Part shown: positions 35,367 through 43,588 of the stretch, piece by piece
Position numbering within the stretch: the stretch's first letter is position 1
Layout: each line of letters opens with the position of its first letter
Assembly (NCBI GenBank): GCA_965228265.1
Contig: OZ245804.1
Span: forward strand, 1,798,001 to 1,862,000
Length of the DNA stretch: 64,000 bases
Direction of reading: 5' to 3'
Source of the DNA: GCA-2732755 sp965228265
GTDB taxonomy: Bacteria > Planctomycetota > Phycisphaerae > Phycisphaerales > UBA1924
The notes under the pieces: model-generated
What the model was told of the DNA's origin: nothing
The model's database searches: none
Seen by the model: only the letters and a program-made list of their open reading frames with translations
Translations under genes and position numbers: made by a program

Positions 35367-36236
35367 GTGGGTATGCGTTCAAAGTCTTTGGATGTGCGTG
35401 TCATCGGTCTGGGCGGGCTCTTGGCCTCGAGCCTGATCTGCGGGTCTGCCGGGGCCCAGGACAATTTCACCCGGAACATCCTGCTGACCGGCTACTGGCC
35501 TCAGACGAACAACATGCTCCGGGCCTTCTCGCCCAACCCGGATCAGAACCCGGACGGCTGGATCGGTGAGAACTGGAACAACTCCGGGTACAACGTCTAC
35601 GCCTACTTCCCGGAATTCCCGGGCCAGACGGGCCCGAACTGGGGCAAGGGCGAGGGTGACTTCGAGGTCGATTACCAGGACACCAGCGCCGATTGGGCGC
35701 GGATCCTGCCCGAGATCAACCCGCTGGCGATCATGACCTTCAGCAGGGGAGCCGCCGGCAGCAACTGGGAGGTCGAGGGCCAGCTCCAGATGCACAGCAC
35801 GCGGGGCTGGATTCCCGATTACGACGGCGACCGCCGCCCGTCGGAGGACATGCCGATCTTCCAGTCGCTCGTGCCCGACGAGTGGTACCAGAGCTCCCTG
35901 CCGACGGACGCCATCATGAACGCGGTCAACGACGCGGACATCGGTGTGGACGCGTTCATCGACAACAACGGTGGTGGACGCTTCCTGTCCGAATTCATCG
36001 GGCTGTATGGCCTGATGCACAAAATGAACAACGACTCGCCCGATGCGCAGTTCCGCACCTTCGCGGCCGGTCATATCCACGTCGGCATCGACACGACACT
36101 CGAGGCGGCAGAGGCCGCGACCGAGATCTCGCTGAATCAGCTGACCGGGTATCTCGACACTGTGATTCCGTCGCCGCCCGGGGGGGCGGTGTTCATCGCA
36201 CTGAGCGCGACGGCCATCGTGCGACGCCGACGATAA
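35367..36236 (+). CDS. Exported peptidase C15-like protein with C-terminal sorting-like tail
   Basis: A 289-residue secreted protein. The signal peptide ends near SAGAQ. The motifs ILLTGYWPQTNNMLRAFSP and AGHIHVG (His238), plus a GRFLSEFIGLYGL segment, look like the pyrrolidone-carboxylate peptidase (C15) fold, in which the GRFLS position is usually a cysteine; here Ser208 stands there. The C-terminus PSPPGGAVFIALSATAIVRRRR is a short hydrophobic helix plus arginines, like planctomycete PEP-CTERM-type tails. GTG 35367 follows GGAG at 6 bp; ATG 35373 is the alternative. Fold assignment is tentative. Confidence 0.6.
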   Translation: MGMRSKSLDVRVIGLGGLLASSLICGSAGAQDNFTRNILLTGYWPQTNNMLRAFSPNPDQNPDGWIGENWNNSGYNVYAYFPEFPGQTGPNWGKGEGDFEVDYQDTSADWARILPEINPLAIMTFSRGAAGSNWEVEGQLQMHSTRGWIPDYDGDRRPSEDMPIFQSLVPDEWYQSSLPTDAIMNAVNDADIGVDAFIDNNGGGRFLSEFIGLYGLMHKMNNDSPDAQFRTFAAGHIHVGIDTTLEAAEAATEISLNQLTGYLDTVIPSPPGGAVFIALSATAIVRRRR

Positions 36237-36253
36237 CGGGCGTCAGCTTTTTT

Positions 36254-36302
36254 GCCGAAGGACCAAGGCTTGGAGGAGGGCCGTGGTCCTTCGGCTTTTT
36301 TT
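36254..36302 (+). terminator. Strong intrinsic terminator of the C15-like gene
   Basis: GCCGAAGGACCA and TGGTCCTTCGGC form a perfect 12-bp stem and are followed directly by TTTTTTT. A run of six T bases also precedes the stem. It lies 18 bp after the stop codon. Confidence 0.9.
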
Positions 36303-36316
36303 GAGTAGGACCAACC

Positions 36317-36413
36317 AGTGGCGGAGGCTTCCAGCCTCCGCAGTAAACAGTATTGATTTGCTTTGGAATAGAAAAAGAATTGGGGACTGCGGAGGCTGGA
36401 AGCCTCCGCCACT
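36317..36413. repeat. Perfect 28-bp inverted-repeat element, family C
   Basis: The arms at 36317-36344 and 36386-36413 are exact reverse complements of 28 bp, each itself containing a GGAGGCT/AGCCTCC hairpin. A 41-bp AT-rich core separates them. It lies 15 bp after the terminator of the C15-like gene and before the 3' end of the convergent gene at 36450. A REPIN or MITE origin is likely. Confidence 0.87.
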
Positions 36414-36449
36414 ACTGATCCGCACAAGTCTTCTGCTGAAGGAATTGGT

Positions 36450-37136
36450 TTATGGCAGCCTACCCCGGCTCTTCTGGTGGAGCTTGGGGGTGGCGTGGAA
36501 GATCGCTGTCGCCCGGCCCACGCGCTTCTCTTTCTCGACGACCTTCTCCGCCTCGGGCTGTTCGAGCTTCTTTTTGCGATTCTTCGGGTCACGCGGGTCG
36601 GTGATGGCCTGGTAGATATCGAGCTGCACGGTGGCGTCAAATTCGCCGCCCTCTTTGACGAGGGCCGCGATGTCGGTCTTGGGGCGGATCTTGTAGATCG
36701 CGGGTCCGAGGCAGGGGCGGAGGAATCGGTACTCGAGGTTCTTGCAGACGACGGTGTAGTCCCCGCCGCAGAACCCGAAGACGTACATCCCGCCGGCGAT
36801 CTCGGTGTTCCCCAGCAGGGCGGCCCCGGCCATCGCGTTGTACCAGTTCTTGTTGATCTTGCGGAAGGGCAGGACCGCCTGGAAGGTGTCGCCATCGAGA
36901 CGGCGCATCGTGATCCCGCTCCGAAATGCGTAGGGCAGGAAGATCATCGAGCAGACGCGATGCCAGAAGTTGTTGCGTGTGCTGAGCCTGCTGATGAAGG
37001 ACTCGATGCGGTCCATGAAGGTCCGCTTGGCGGGCTTGGCCTCGCCAGCGCGGACATGCCCCGGTGCTCGGGGTGCCAGCTCGTGCTTGTCGCTCTTATC
37101 GGCGACGGGTTCGGATTGAACGGCTTGTTCGCTCAC
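36450..37136 (-). CDS. Hotdog-fold DUF4442/PaaI-thioesterase-like protein
   Basis: A 228-residue protein. The middle part (FWHRVCSMIFLPYAFRSGITMRRLDG, NWYNAMAGAALLGNTEIAGGMYVF, VVCKNLEYRFLRPCLGPAIYKIRP) follows the DUF4442 hotdog pattern, a relative of acyl-CoA thioesterases. The N-terminal 40 residues are charged and the C-terminal 50 are Lys/Glu-rich and probably disordered. Catalytic function is not shown. It is 22 bp after the metallo-hydrolase gene and probably in one operon with it. Confidence 0.7.
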   Translation of the reverse strand: MSEQAVQSEPVADKSDKHELAPRAPGHVRAGEAKPAKRTFMDRIESFISRLSTRNNFWHRVCSMIFLPYAFRSGITMRRLDGDTFQAVLPFRKINKNWYNAMAGAALLGNTEIAGGMYVFGFCGGDYTVVCKNLEYRFLRPCLGPAIYKIRPKTDIAALVKEGGEFDATVQLDIYQAITDPRDPKNRKKKLEQPEAEKVVEKEKRVGRATAIFHATPKLHQKSRGRLP

Positions 37137-37158
37137 GTCTATTCGATGGTAGGGGATC

Positions 37159-38154
37159 TCACCAGCCTTGGCCGCTGATCTCGGTCGGACTCAGTTCGAA
37201 CCAGCCTCTGGAGCCCTGACCGACGGTGAACACCGGGTTTCCGGGGTCGTGGTCGAGGACGAGGTGCCAGTTGCCGGCCGCGGCCTCGCTCAGGAACCAG
37301 TGCTTGGTCAGCATGCTCGTATATGGCTCAACGTCGTACCCGAGGCTGTACGCCTGCCCCAGATGATGGTGGGTGGGCATCACGTCGGGCGTGAAGACCA
37401 TCGTCCGGCCCTCGGTGTCCTCGAACATCACCGCCTGCTGGCCCCAGGTGTGCCCGGGGACGAGAAAGACAAAGAGTCCGGGGGCGATCTCGGTCCGCCG
37501 ATTGCGGACGGGCGAGGTGGGGGTGTCACCCCGGTGGGGACGCTGATCGTGCGGGAACGGGATCGGGCTATCGATCAGGCGAAGGCGGGGCCGATCGCTC
37601 GAAAGCGGGATCTGGAGCGGCAGCAGGTGGTCGCGGTAGTAGGTCCGCGTCATGACCGCGTCGTTGGCGATCGCGTCGTTCCATTCCTGACGCTGGGCGA
37701 CGACCTCGGCGTTCGGGAACGTGAAGCAGACCTCGTTCTGATCGCCCGAGGCCTCGCCCTTGTCTGCGATCCAGTCGGGGGTCTCGCTGCCACGTGCTCG
37801 GCGAGTCAGCCCGCCGGCGTGGTCGAAGTGCAGGTGCGTGACGACGGTCATGTTCACCTCGGCGGGGTCGACACCCGCGTCCTGGACGGCGTGCTCGATC
37901 GTTCGGCCGTCGAGCCCGAAGATGTCGGTCATCTTCGCGTCGAGCTTGTCGCCCGTGCCGGCCTCGATGAGGATGGTCCGCCCCCCGCCCCGGAGGAGCA
38001 GGGCGTTGTGCCAGAGGGTGATGCGGTTGCGGTCGTCGGTCTCGATCGAGCGGGACCAGACGGTGCGCGGGATGATGCCGAACATTCCGCCGCCGTCGAG
38101 CAGGAACCGCCCGGCACGGAGCAGCGTCCAGTCGTACCGTACCTTTGTCGCCAT
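37159..38154 (-). CDS. Metallo-beta-lactamase fold hydrolase
   Basis: A 331-residue MBL-fold protein. The zinc motif HLHFDH is at residues 107-112, with further ligands in FLVPGHTWGQQAVM and DVMPTHHHLGQAY. The start region MATKVRYDWT is normal for quorum-quenching or glyoxalase-II-like family members. An insertion around residues 175-230 is not typical. The substrate is unknown. It starts 29 bp from the divergent GNAT gene, so the two likely share a promoter region. Confidence 0.87.
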   Translation of the reverse strand: MATKVRYDWTLLRAGRFLLDGGGMFGIIPRTVWSRSIETDDRNRITLWHNALLLRGGGRTILIEAGTGDKLDAKMTDIFGLDGRTIEHAVQDAGVDPAEVNMTVVTHLHFDHAGGLTRRARGSETPDWIADKGEASGDQNEVCFTFPNAEVVAQRQEWNDAIANDAVMTRTYYRDHLLPLQIPLSSDRPRLRLIDSPIPFPHDQRPHRGDTPTSPVRNRRTEIAPGLFVFLVPGHTWGQQAVMFEDTEGRTMVFTPDVMPTHHHLGQAYSLGYDVEPYTSMLTKHWFLSEAAAGNWHLVLDHDPGNPVFTVGQGSRGWFELSPTEISGQGW

Positions 38155-38183
38155 GGGCAAAGGGTAGTCGCCGGGCGCACAGG

Positions 38184-39047
38184 ATGACGGAGAAGCTCAT
38201 GCTCATGCCAAGCGAGATCGCCCGGATGGAAGAAGCCCGCCAGGCCCGCGCGATGACCGAACTCGGAGCGATCCACGAGCGGATCATGGGCGGCGTCATG
38301 GCGTACCTGGAGCCCGGTTCGTGGGCCAACCAGGCCTGCGGCATCGGGATGGGCGGCAAGGTCAGTCAGGACGAAGTCGATCGCCTCGTGGCCTTCTACG
38401 AGAGCCGGGGCGTCGAGCCGCGGGCGGAGGTGGCGCAGTTCGCCGACGAGTCGCTCCTTGCGGCGATGGCGAATCACCAATTCGAGCTCCGACAATTCGA
38501 GACGGTCCTCGCCCGCTTGCTGCGTGAGGGCGAGCAGATCGACCCCGTCCCCGCCCAGGGGTGGCCGGTCGATGCCGACGGCAACGAGCTGGTCATCGAG
38601 GCGGTCGACGCGGCCGACGAGACGCTGGTGCTCGAGTCGTGGCGTGTCGCGATGAGCGGCTTCCTGCCCGAACCGCGCGAGCCGACCGAGAAAGAACTCG
38701 CCATGCACCGCACGATCCTGACGCACCCGCACAGCGAATACCTCGTCGCGAAGTTCGGGGACACCATCGTCGGCGCAGGTGCCGCGGAGTATCCGCGGGG
38801 CGACGACATCCCAGTCGGCGTGCTCTTCGGCGTGAGTGTGCTGGATGCCTACCGCAGAAGGGGCGTACAGCAGGCGCTGATCCTGCACCGCGTCAGAGGG
38901 GCCCAGCAGAGGGGCGCGAAGGTTGTGGTCATCCATTCGCTGCCGGGCGCTTCGACGGACCGCAACTCGATGCGGCTCGGATTTGGGCCTTGCTACACGA
39001 AAGCGATCATGGCCAAAAAGGGCGAGGGACTGGTGCCCTCGCCCTGA
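38184..39047 (+). CDS. GNAT-family N-acetyltransferase
   Basis: From ATG 38184 the protein has 287 residues. The C-terminal half shows the acetyl-CoA binding pattern VGVLFGVSVLDAYRRRGVQQALILHRVRGAQQRGAKVVVIHS, with the R-R-x-G-V-Q motif near residue 235. The N-terminal half is helical, with unusual acidic stretches and no clear domain. The substrate is unknown. It is divergent from the MBL-fold gene. Confidence 0.83.
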   Translation: MTEKLMLMPSEIARMEEARQARAMTELGAIHERIMGGVMAYLEPGSWANQACGIGMGGKVSQDEVDRLVAFYESRGVEPRAEVAQFADESLLAAMANHQFELRQFETVLARLLREGEQIDPVPAQGWPVDADGNELVIEAVDAADETLVLESWRVAMSGFLPEPREPTEKELAMHRTILTHPHSEYLVAKFGDTIVGAGAAEYPRGDDIPVGVLFGVSVLDAYRRRGVQQALILHRVRGAQQRGAKVVVIHSLPGASTDRNSMRLGFGPCYTKAIMAKKGEGLVPSP

Positions 39048-39077
39048 GTGTGTGCAGGTCTGGAGCGGCTGCGTTGA

Positions 39078-39575
39078 TCAGGCCGTTGAAACATGCACGG
39101 CGTCGTAGTGCTTGAAGGTGTCCTTGACGGTGGATTCGCGGTCCTTGTCGTCGCACTCAACGCCGATCATCACTTGTCCCTTCCCGAGCGCGTCTTCGTA
39201 GTGCTTGATTTCATGCTCGGGGATCGCGGCTCCGATCAGCCCGCCGAGCACGCCGCCACCGGCGGCACCAGCGCCAGCGCCGGCCAGAGCCGCCACGAGG
39301 GGGCCGGCTGCCAGCACACCAACGCCGCCCGTTGCAACCGCGCCGACCGTGGTCAGCCCGGCCACAAGAGCCGTGATAGCACCGCCGCTGGCGGCACCGA
39401 TCGCGGCACCTTCGGCGAGCTTCGAGTGCGAATCGATCGTGAACGCATCGCGGTCGACTCCGTCGGAAGTAATGAGTGAGATCTGATCGGGCCTGAAACC
39501 GCGGGACTCAATCGTCTGGATAGCGTGCGCAGCCTTGTTCGGGGTATCAAATATTCCGGTGATGACCTTGCTCAT
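39078..39575 (-). CDS. Heat-induced stress-like protein (YflT/DUF1269 type)
   Basis: A 165-residue protein. The N-terminal domain VITGIFDTPNKAAHAIQTIESRGFRPDQISLIT is a general-stress (YflT-like) alpha/beta fold. A Gly/Ala-rich hydrophobic middle (ITALVAGLTTVGAVATGGVGVLAAGPLVAALAG and GGVLGGLIGAAI) looks membrane-active, and VMIGVECDDKDR closes the second half. GGAGAA lies before the ATG. It is probably induced by stress; no regulator is evident. Confidence 0.8.
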   Translation of the reverse strand: MSKVITGIFDTPNKAAHAIQTIESRGFRPDQISLITSDGVDRDAFTIDSHSKLAEGAAIGAASGGAITALVAGLTTVGAVATGGVGVLAAGPLVAALAGAGAGAAGGGVLGGLIGAAIPEHEIKHYEDALGKGQVMIGVECDDKDRESTVKDTFKHYDAVHVSTA

Positions 39576-39750
39576 AACTGTTCTCCATAATCGTTGAGGG
39601 TTCTGTCACAGTCTCCTTTGTAGTGGTTGAATCAATCAGAACCGTGAAGAACGAATAAGAAGCAGTTCATACGAGAAAAATTTGGTTGGGTTGTGCCAAT
39701 ACACACACGCCGTGCCGCGGTCCGGGAGCAATGGGGCTGGTGCCTTCGCT

Positions 39751-40191
39751 CTAGAAACCGAAAATACTGCGTCCGCCAGGCACAAACACAATCACCGCGA
39801 AGACAATCGCCATGATCATGATGAAGATCAGCAGATTCAGCGGCGTGATGAACTTCCACTGTGCGGGTCTGATCTCTGCTCGCTCGGGTCTGCGGTTGAC
39901 CTCGGCGACCGTTTCATCACCCGCGTTTCCGACATCTACCTCGTCCCAGTCCAGGTCCACCGATTCCTCGCGGTTGGACTTGATGAGCTGGCGAGCCCGC
40001 TCAATATCCTCGCGTTTCACGTGGACGAGATACGGGTTGATGATCCGCGGCGCGTCCCACTGGAGGGTCTGGTTGGCGGTGTCGAAAACGAACGCCTCGA
40101 CGCCCGATTCGCGGAGCATGGAGGCGATGATGTGAGCCTCGGCCGGGCCGGCGGCGTCGGTGACGGGCACGAGGTCTTGCGGCGAAGCCAT
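39751..40191 (-). CDS. DUF2007-like domain with C-terminal membrane anchor
   Basis: A 146-residue protein. The N-terminal LVPVTDAAGPAEAHIIASMLRESGVEAFVFD and INPYLVHVKREDIERARQLI match the DUF2007 putative signal-transducing domain. An acidic linker leads to one transmembrane helix (LLIFIMIMAIVFAVIVFV). ATG 40191 was chosen over the upstream frame. The gene is divergent from the SRAP gene with 22 bp between the starts. Confidence 0.75.
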   Translation of the reverse strand: MASPQDLVPVTDAAGPAEAHIIASMLRESGVEAFVFDTANQTLQWDAPRIINPYLVHVKREDIERARQLIKSNREESVDLDWDEVDVGNAGDETVAEVNRRPERAEIRPAQWKFITPLNLLIFIMIMAIVFAVIVFVPGGRSIFGF

Positions 40192-40213
40192 GCGGGCAGT
40201 GTACCATTTCCCC

Positions 40214-40921
40214 ATGTGCGGGCGATACGCGTATTTCTATCTCCGGAACCAGCTCGAACAGATCCTCGGCACGGGCCCCGAGGCCGCGGGGGCGTTCGAG
40301 AACGAGATCGGCGCCAACTACAACGTCGGCCCGATGCAGGACGTGCCGATTCTCACGATCTATGACGGGCGTTTGCAGCTGACGAGGAAAGTCTGGGGGC
40401 TCGTGCCGAGCTGGGCCAACGACCCGGCGGTGGGCGTCAAGATGTTCAACGCGCGGAGCGAGACCGTCCGCGAGAAGCCGGCCTACCGCGAGGCGTTCGA
40501 GAAACGCCGATGCGTCGTCCCGATCAGCGGCTTCTACGAATGGCAATCGCTCAAAGAGCTCAAGCGCAAGAAGCCATACTTAGTCGCGCCAGAGGACAGC
40601 CCGGTCATGCTGCTGGCCGGGCTGTGGGAGGAGTGGGGCGTCGGCGAGGAAACGCTGACCACGTTCACGATCATGACGACCCAGGCCCGCGGGCGCATGG
40701 CCGAGATCCATGAGCGCTCTCCCGTCATGCTGCGGGGCGAGGACTGGAATGCGTGGCTTACCGGCAACCCCGACGAGGCGATCGCGCTGTGCGAGCCGAC
40801 AGAACCGGACGACCTGAGCTTCGCGCCCGTGTCGAGCCGGGTGGGGAACATCAGGAACAACGACCCGTCACTCGTCGAGCGCGTCGAGTACGAGGCGGGG
40901 GATCAGCTCGGGTTGTTCTGA
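40214..40921 (+). CDS. SOS response-associated peptidase (YedK/HMCES, SRAP)
   Basis: SRAP proteins cross-link to abasic sites in single-stranded DNA through Cys2. The 235-residue protein starts MCGRYAY, which places the catalytic cysteine at position 2 and fixes ATG 40214. Other blocks are NARSETVREKPAYREAF, RRCVVPISGFYEWQ and IHERSPVML (catalytic His). No LexA box is evident upstream. Family match is strong. Confidence 0.95.
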   Translation: MCGRYAYFYLRNQLEQILGTGPEAAGAFENEIGANYNVGPMQDVPILTIYDGRLQLTRKVWGLVPSWANDPAVGVKMFNARSETVREKPAYREAFEKRRCVVPISGFYEWQSLKELKRKKPYLVAPEDSPVMLLAGLWEEWGVGEETLTTFTIMTTQARGRMAEIHERSPVMLRGEDWNAWLTGNPDEAIALCEPTEPDDLSFAPVSSRVGNIRNNDPSLVERVEYEAGDQLGLF

Positions 40922-40926
40922 ATCCT

Positions 40927-41051
40927 GCTCCCTCTCCCCTTGGGGGAGAGGGTTGGGGTGAGGGCGCCTCTGATTCTTCGTGGCAACGATTTGAAGACCC
41001 CTCATCCGCCCGCTGCGCGAGCACCTTCTCCCCAGAAGGGAGAAGGAGGAA
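40927..41051. repeat. Inverted intergenic repeat, family D copy 1
   Basis: The left part CTCCCTCTCCCC...GGGGAGAG and the right part CCCCTCATCCGCCC...CTTCTCCCC...GGGAGAAG together form a large imperfect palindrome of about 125 bp. Translated, this kind of repeat gives peptides such as PHPDPLPQGERE. It lies between convergent SRAP and pdhC. Copies are at 50175-50290 and 53953-54133. Confidence 0.8.
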
Positions 41052-42401
41052 TCAGCCGCGCGCCGGGGCGAGCAGTGACTCCGGGTTCTCGAGCAGCTTG
41101 ATGATCTCGGCGAGTGCCAGAGCCGCGGTCGCGCCGTCGACGACGCGGTGGTCGCAGGCGAGGGACAGCGGGAGCAGCATGCCCACGCGGAACATGCCGT
41201 TCTTGACGACCATGCCCTCGCGGCCGCGACCGGCGGCCAGGATGCCGACCTCGGGGTAGTTGATGATCGGGGTCGCAAAGCGCCCCGCGTGGCTGCCCAC
41301 GTTGCTGAGCGTGAACGTCGAGCCCATGAGTTCGTCCCGCCCGATCGAGCGGTCACGGGCGGCCCGTGCAACCCGCGCGACCTCGCGCCCGATCTCGAGG
41401 ACGCCCAGCCCGTCGCAGTCCTTGATGACCGGGACCATCAGCCCGCTCTCCGTATCGGCGGCGATGCCGAGGTGAACGGCCCGGTGCTGGACGATCTGCT
41501 CGTTTGCGTCGTCGACGGTCGCGTTGAGGGCCCGGAACTCGTCGCGCGACATCACGTTGCAGATGGCGCTGGCGACGAAGGGCAGCGGGCTGACCTTCTC
41601 GCCCGAAGCGGCCGACAGCTTCTTGCGGAGGATGTTGAGTTCAGTGATGTCCGCCTCGTCCATGACGGTGAAGTGGACCGCGTTGTTCACCGAATGGCGC
41701 AGACGCTCGGCGATCTTGCGACGCACGCCGCGGAACGGGATCGCGACGGTTTCCTGACCCGCGGGGATGGGCGTGACCTCGCGCTTGGGTGCCGGGGCGG
41801 GGGTGTCGTAGACGGGTGTAGTTTCACGGCGAGCGGGGGCGGCGGCTGTCTTGCGCACGGCGCCGTTGCCCGATGCGGCGTTCTCGACGTCCTTCTTCGT
41901 GACGCGTCCGCCCAGGCCCGTGCCGACGATCGTGTTGATGTCGATGCCCGCGTCCCGCGCCATGCGCCGGACAGCCGGGGTCGCCAGCGCCTTGCCGTCA
42001 GTGGACGAGATACCCGCGAGGTCGTCGCCGACCTTGCCGACCACGGTGCCCTGGTCTTTTTCGTCGGGGGCGACGTCGTCGGACGGGGGCTGGGGATCGA
42101 CAAGCTCGGCGTCCTGCTTGGATTCAGCGCTCGCGGGCGCGTCGCCACCCTCGAAGATGACGAAGGGGTCGCCGACCTGGATCTTGTCGCCCGCGCTGCC
42201 GCGGAGTTCCTTGATCACGCCGTTGCGGGGCGAGGGGATCTCGGCGAGCGCCTTGTCGGTCTCGACCTCGGCCATGTCCTGGCCTTCCTCGACGGTGTCG
42301 CCCACGGAGACGAGCCACTTGACGAGCTCGGCCTCTTGCAGGCCCTCGCCGATGTCGGGCAGGAGGAAGACGTTCGGATCGGATGAGACTTTGCCGGCCA
42401 T
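41052..42401 (-). CDS. pdhC: Dihydrolipoamide acetyltransferase (PDH E2)
   Basis: E2 of the pyruvate (or branched-chain) dehydrogenase complex. The 449-residue protein has one lipoyl domain near the N-terminus (VETDKALAEIPSP, with the lipoyl lysine), a peripheral-subunit-binding domain (ATPAVRRMARDAGIDINTIVGTGLGGRVTKKDVE) and the catalytic acyltransferase with LACDHRVVDGATAA (His and Asp). ATG 42401 was chosen. The order on the minus strand is pdhA-pdhB-pdhC. E3 is not in the window. Confidence 0.93.
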   Translation of the reverse strand: MAGKVSSDPNVFLLPDIGEGLQEAELVKWLVSVGDTVEEGQDMAEVETDKALAEIPSPRNGVIKELRGSAGDKIQVGDPFVIFEGGDAPASAESKQDAELVDPQPPSDDVAPDEKDQGTVVGKVGDDLAGISSTDGKALATPAVRRMARDAGIDINTIVGTGLGGRVTKKDVENAASGNGAVRKTAAAPARRETTPVYDTPAPAPKREVTPIPAGQETVAIPFRGVRRKIAERLRHSVNNAVHFTVMDEADITELNILRKKLSAASGEKVSPLPFVASAICNVMSRDEFRALNATVDDANEQIVQHRAVHLGIAADTESGLMVPVIKDCDGLGVLEIGREVARVARAARDRSIGRDELMGSTFTLSNVGSHAGRFATPIINYPEVGILAAGRGREGMVVKNGMFRVGMLLPLSLACDHRVVDGATAALALAEIIKLLENPESLLAPARG

Positions 42402-42426
42402 GGTGGTTCTCGCTTCGCTCGAACGG

Positions 42427-42510
42427 GCACTAGGCACAAAGCACTAGGCACCAGGATCGAGTTCTCTGTCTTCTGTCATCACTAGTGCCTGATGCCTAGT
42501 GCCAAATGCC
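42427..42510. repeat. CACTAGGCAC inverted repeat, family E copy 1
   Basis: Direct and inverted copies of GCACTAGGCAC and GTGCCTAGTGCC fill the spacer between pdhB and pdhC. The arms are about 30 bp and the centre is AT-richer. A second element of the same type fills the pdhA-pdhB spacer (43503-43588). Confidence 0.83.
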
Positions 42511-42512
42511 TC

Positions 42513-43487
42513 TCAGTACGCCAAGGTTTCCCGGATCGCCATGCCCACGCGCTTCGCGTTCACAAGGTACTCGTTCTCGAGCTTGTAGTAGGGCATCAGC
42601 GTGTCGAAGCCCGTCACGCGCTGCACCGGAGCTTCGAGGTTGAGGAAGCACCGCTCCTGCACGCGGCTGGAGATCTCGGCGCCGAGCCCACAGGTCATCG
42701 CGGCCTCGTGCACGACGACGCAGCGCCCGGTCTTCTCGACGCTCTCGGCGATCGTGTCCATGTCAAAGGGGTCGATGGTGCGCAGGTCGATCAGCTCGAT
42801 CGAGACATCGTCGGGCGCGTTGTCGAGCGCCTCGATGCACTGGAAGAGGCTGGCGCCCCAGGTGACGACGGTCAGGTCGTCGCCCTCGGAGACAACCTTG
42901 GCCTCGCCGATCGGGATGGTGTACTCATCCTCGGGGACCTCTTCGCGGAAGCTGCGGTAGACGCGCTTGGGCTCGAAGAAGATGACCGGGTCGGGGTCGC
43001 GGATCGCACTGATGAGAAGGCCCTTGGCGTCGTAGGGGGTGGTCGGCATGACGACCTTGATGCCGGGCGAGTGGGCGTAGATGGCTTCGGGCGAATCGGA
43101 GTGGAGTTCGGGCGCGTGGATGCCGCCGCCGACGGGCACGCGGATGGTCAGGGGCACCGTGATCGCGCCGCGGCTTCGGCTGCGCGAACGGGCGGCGTGG
43201 TTGACGATCTGGTCGTACGCCGGCCCGAGGAAGCCCTCGAACTGGATCTCGGGCACGGGGCGCAGCCCGTTCATCGCCATGCCGATGGCGGTCCCGATGA
43301 TGCCCGACTCGGCCAGCGGCGTGTCGATGACGCGCTCGTCGCCGAACTGGGCGTGGAGACCTTCGGTGACGCGGAAGACGCCGCCGTTGGGCCCGACGTC
43401 TTCGCCCAGGATGATGACGCGGTCGTCCTTCTGCATCTCCTGCTGGAGGGCAAGGTTGATCGCTTGGACAAGGTTGAGTGTGGCCAT
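42513..43487 (-). CDS. pdhB: Pyruvate dehydrogenase E1 component, beta subunit
   Basis: E1beta pairs with E1alpha to decarboxylate pyruvate or a branched-chain oxoacid with thiamine diphosphate. The 324-residue protein has the N-terminal LVQAINLALQQEMQKDDRVIILGEDVGPNGG, DTPLAESGIIGTAIGMAMNG and C-terminal TCGLGAEISSRVQE. ATG 43487 gives MATLNLVQ, the usual start. The gap to pdhA contains repeat E, and the stop is adjacent to another copy. Confidence 0.94.
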   Translation of the reverse strand: MATLNLVQAINLALQQEMQKDDRVIILGEDVGPNGGVFRVTEGLHAQFGDERVIDTPLAESGIIGTAIGMAMNGLRPVPEIQFEGFLGPAYDQIVNHAARSRSRSRGAITVPLTIRVPVGGGIHAPELHSDSPEAIYAHSPGIKVVMPTTPYDAKGLLISAIRDPDPVIFFEPKRVYRSFREEVPEDEYTIPIGEAKVVSEGDDLTVVTWGASLFQCIEALDNAPDDVSIELIDLRTIDPFDMDTIAESVEKTGRCVVVHEAAMTCGLGAEISSRVQERCFLNLEAPVQRVTGFDTLMPYYKLENEYLVNAKRVGMAIRETLAY

Positions 43488-43502
43488 GATGAATTCTCGG
43501 AG

Positions 43503-43588
43503 GGCACTAGGCACTTGGCACTAGGCACTGGGTTTGAATCGTCTGCTTTCTTTCTCCACTAGCGCCTAATGCCTAGTGCCCAATGCCT
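43503..43588. repeat. CACTAGGCAC inverted repeat, family E copy 2
   Basis: Two tandem CACTAGGCAC motifs, a centre of about 40 bp and an inverted CTAATGCCTAGTGCCCAATG lie between pdhA and pdhB. It overlaps the last codons of pdhA (tail LGTRH), so the repeat supplies the pdhA stop codon. Confidence 0.83.
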
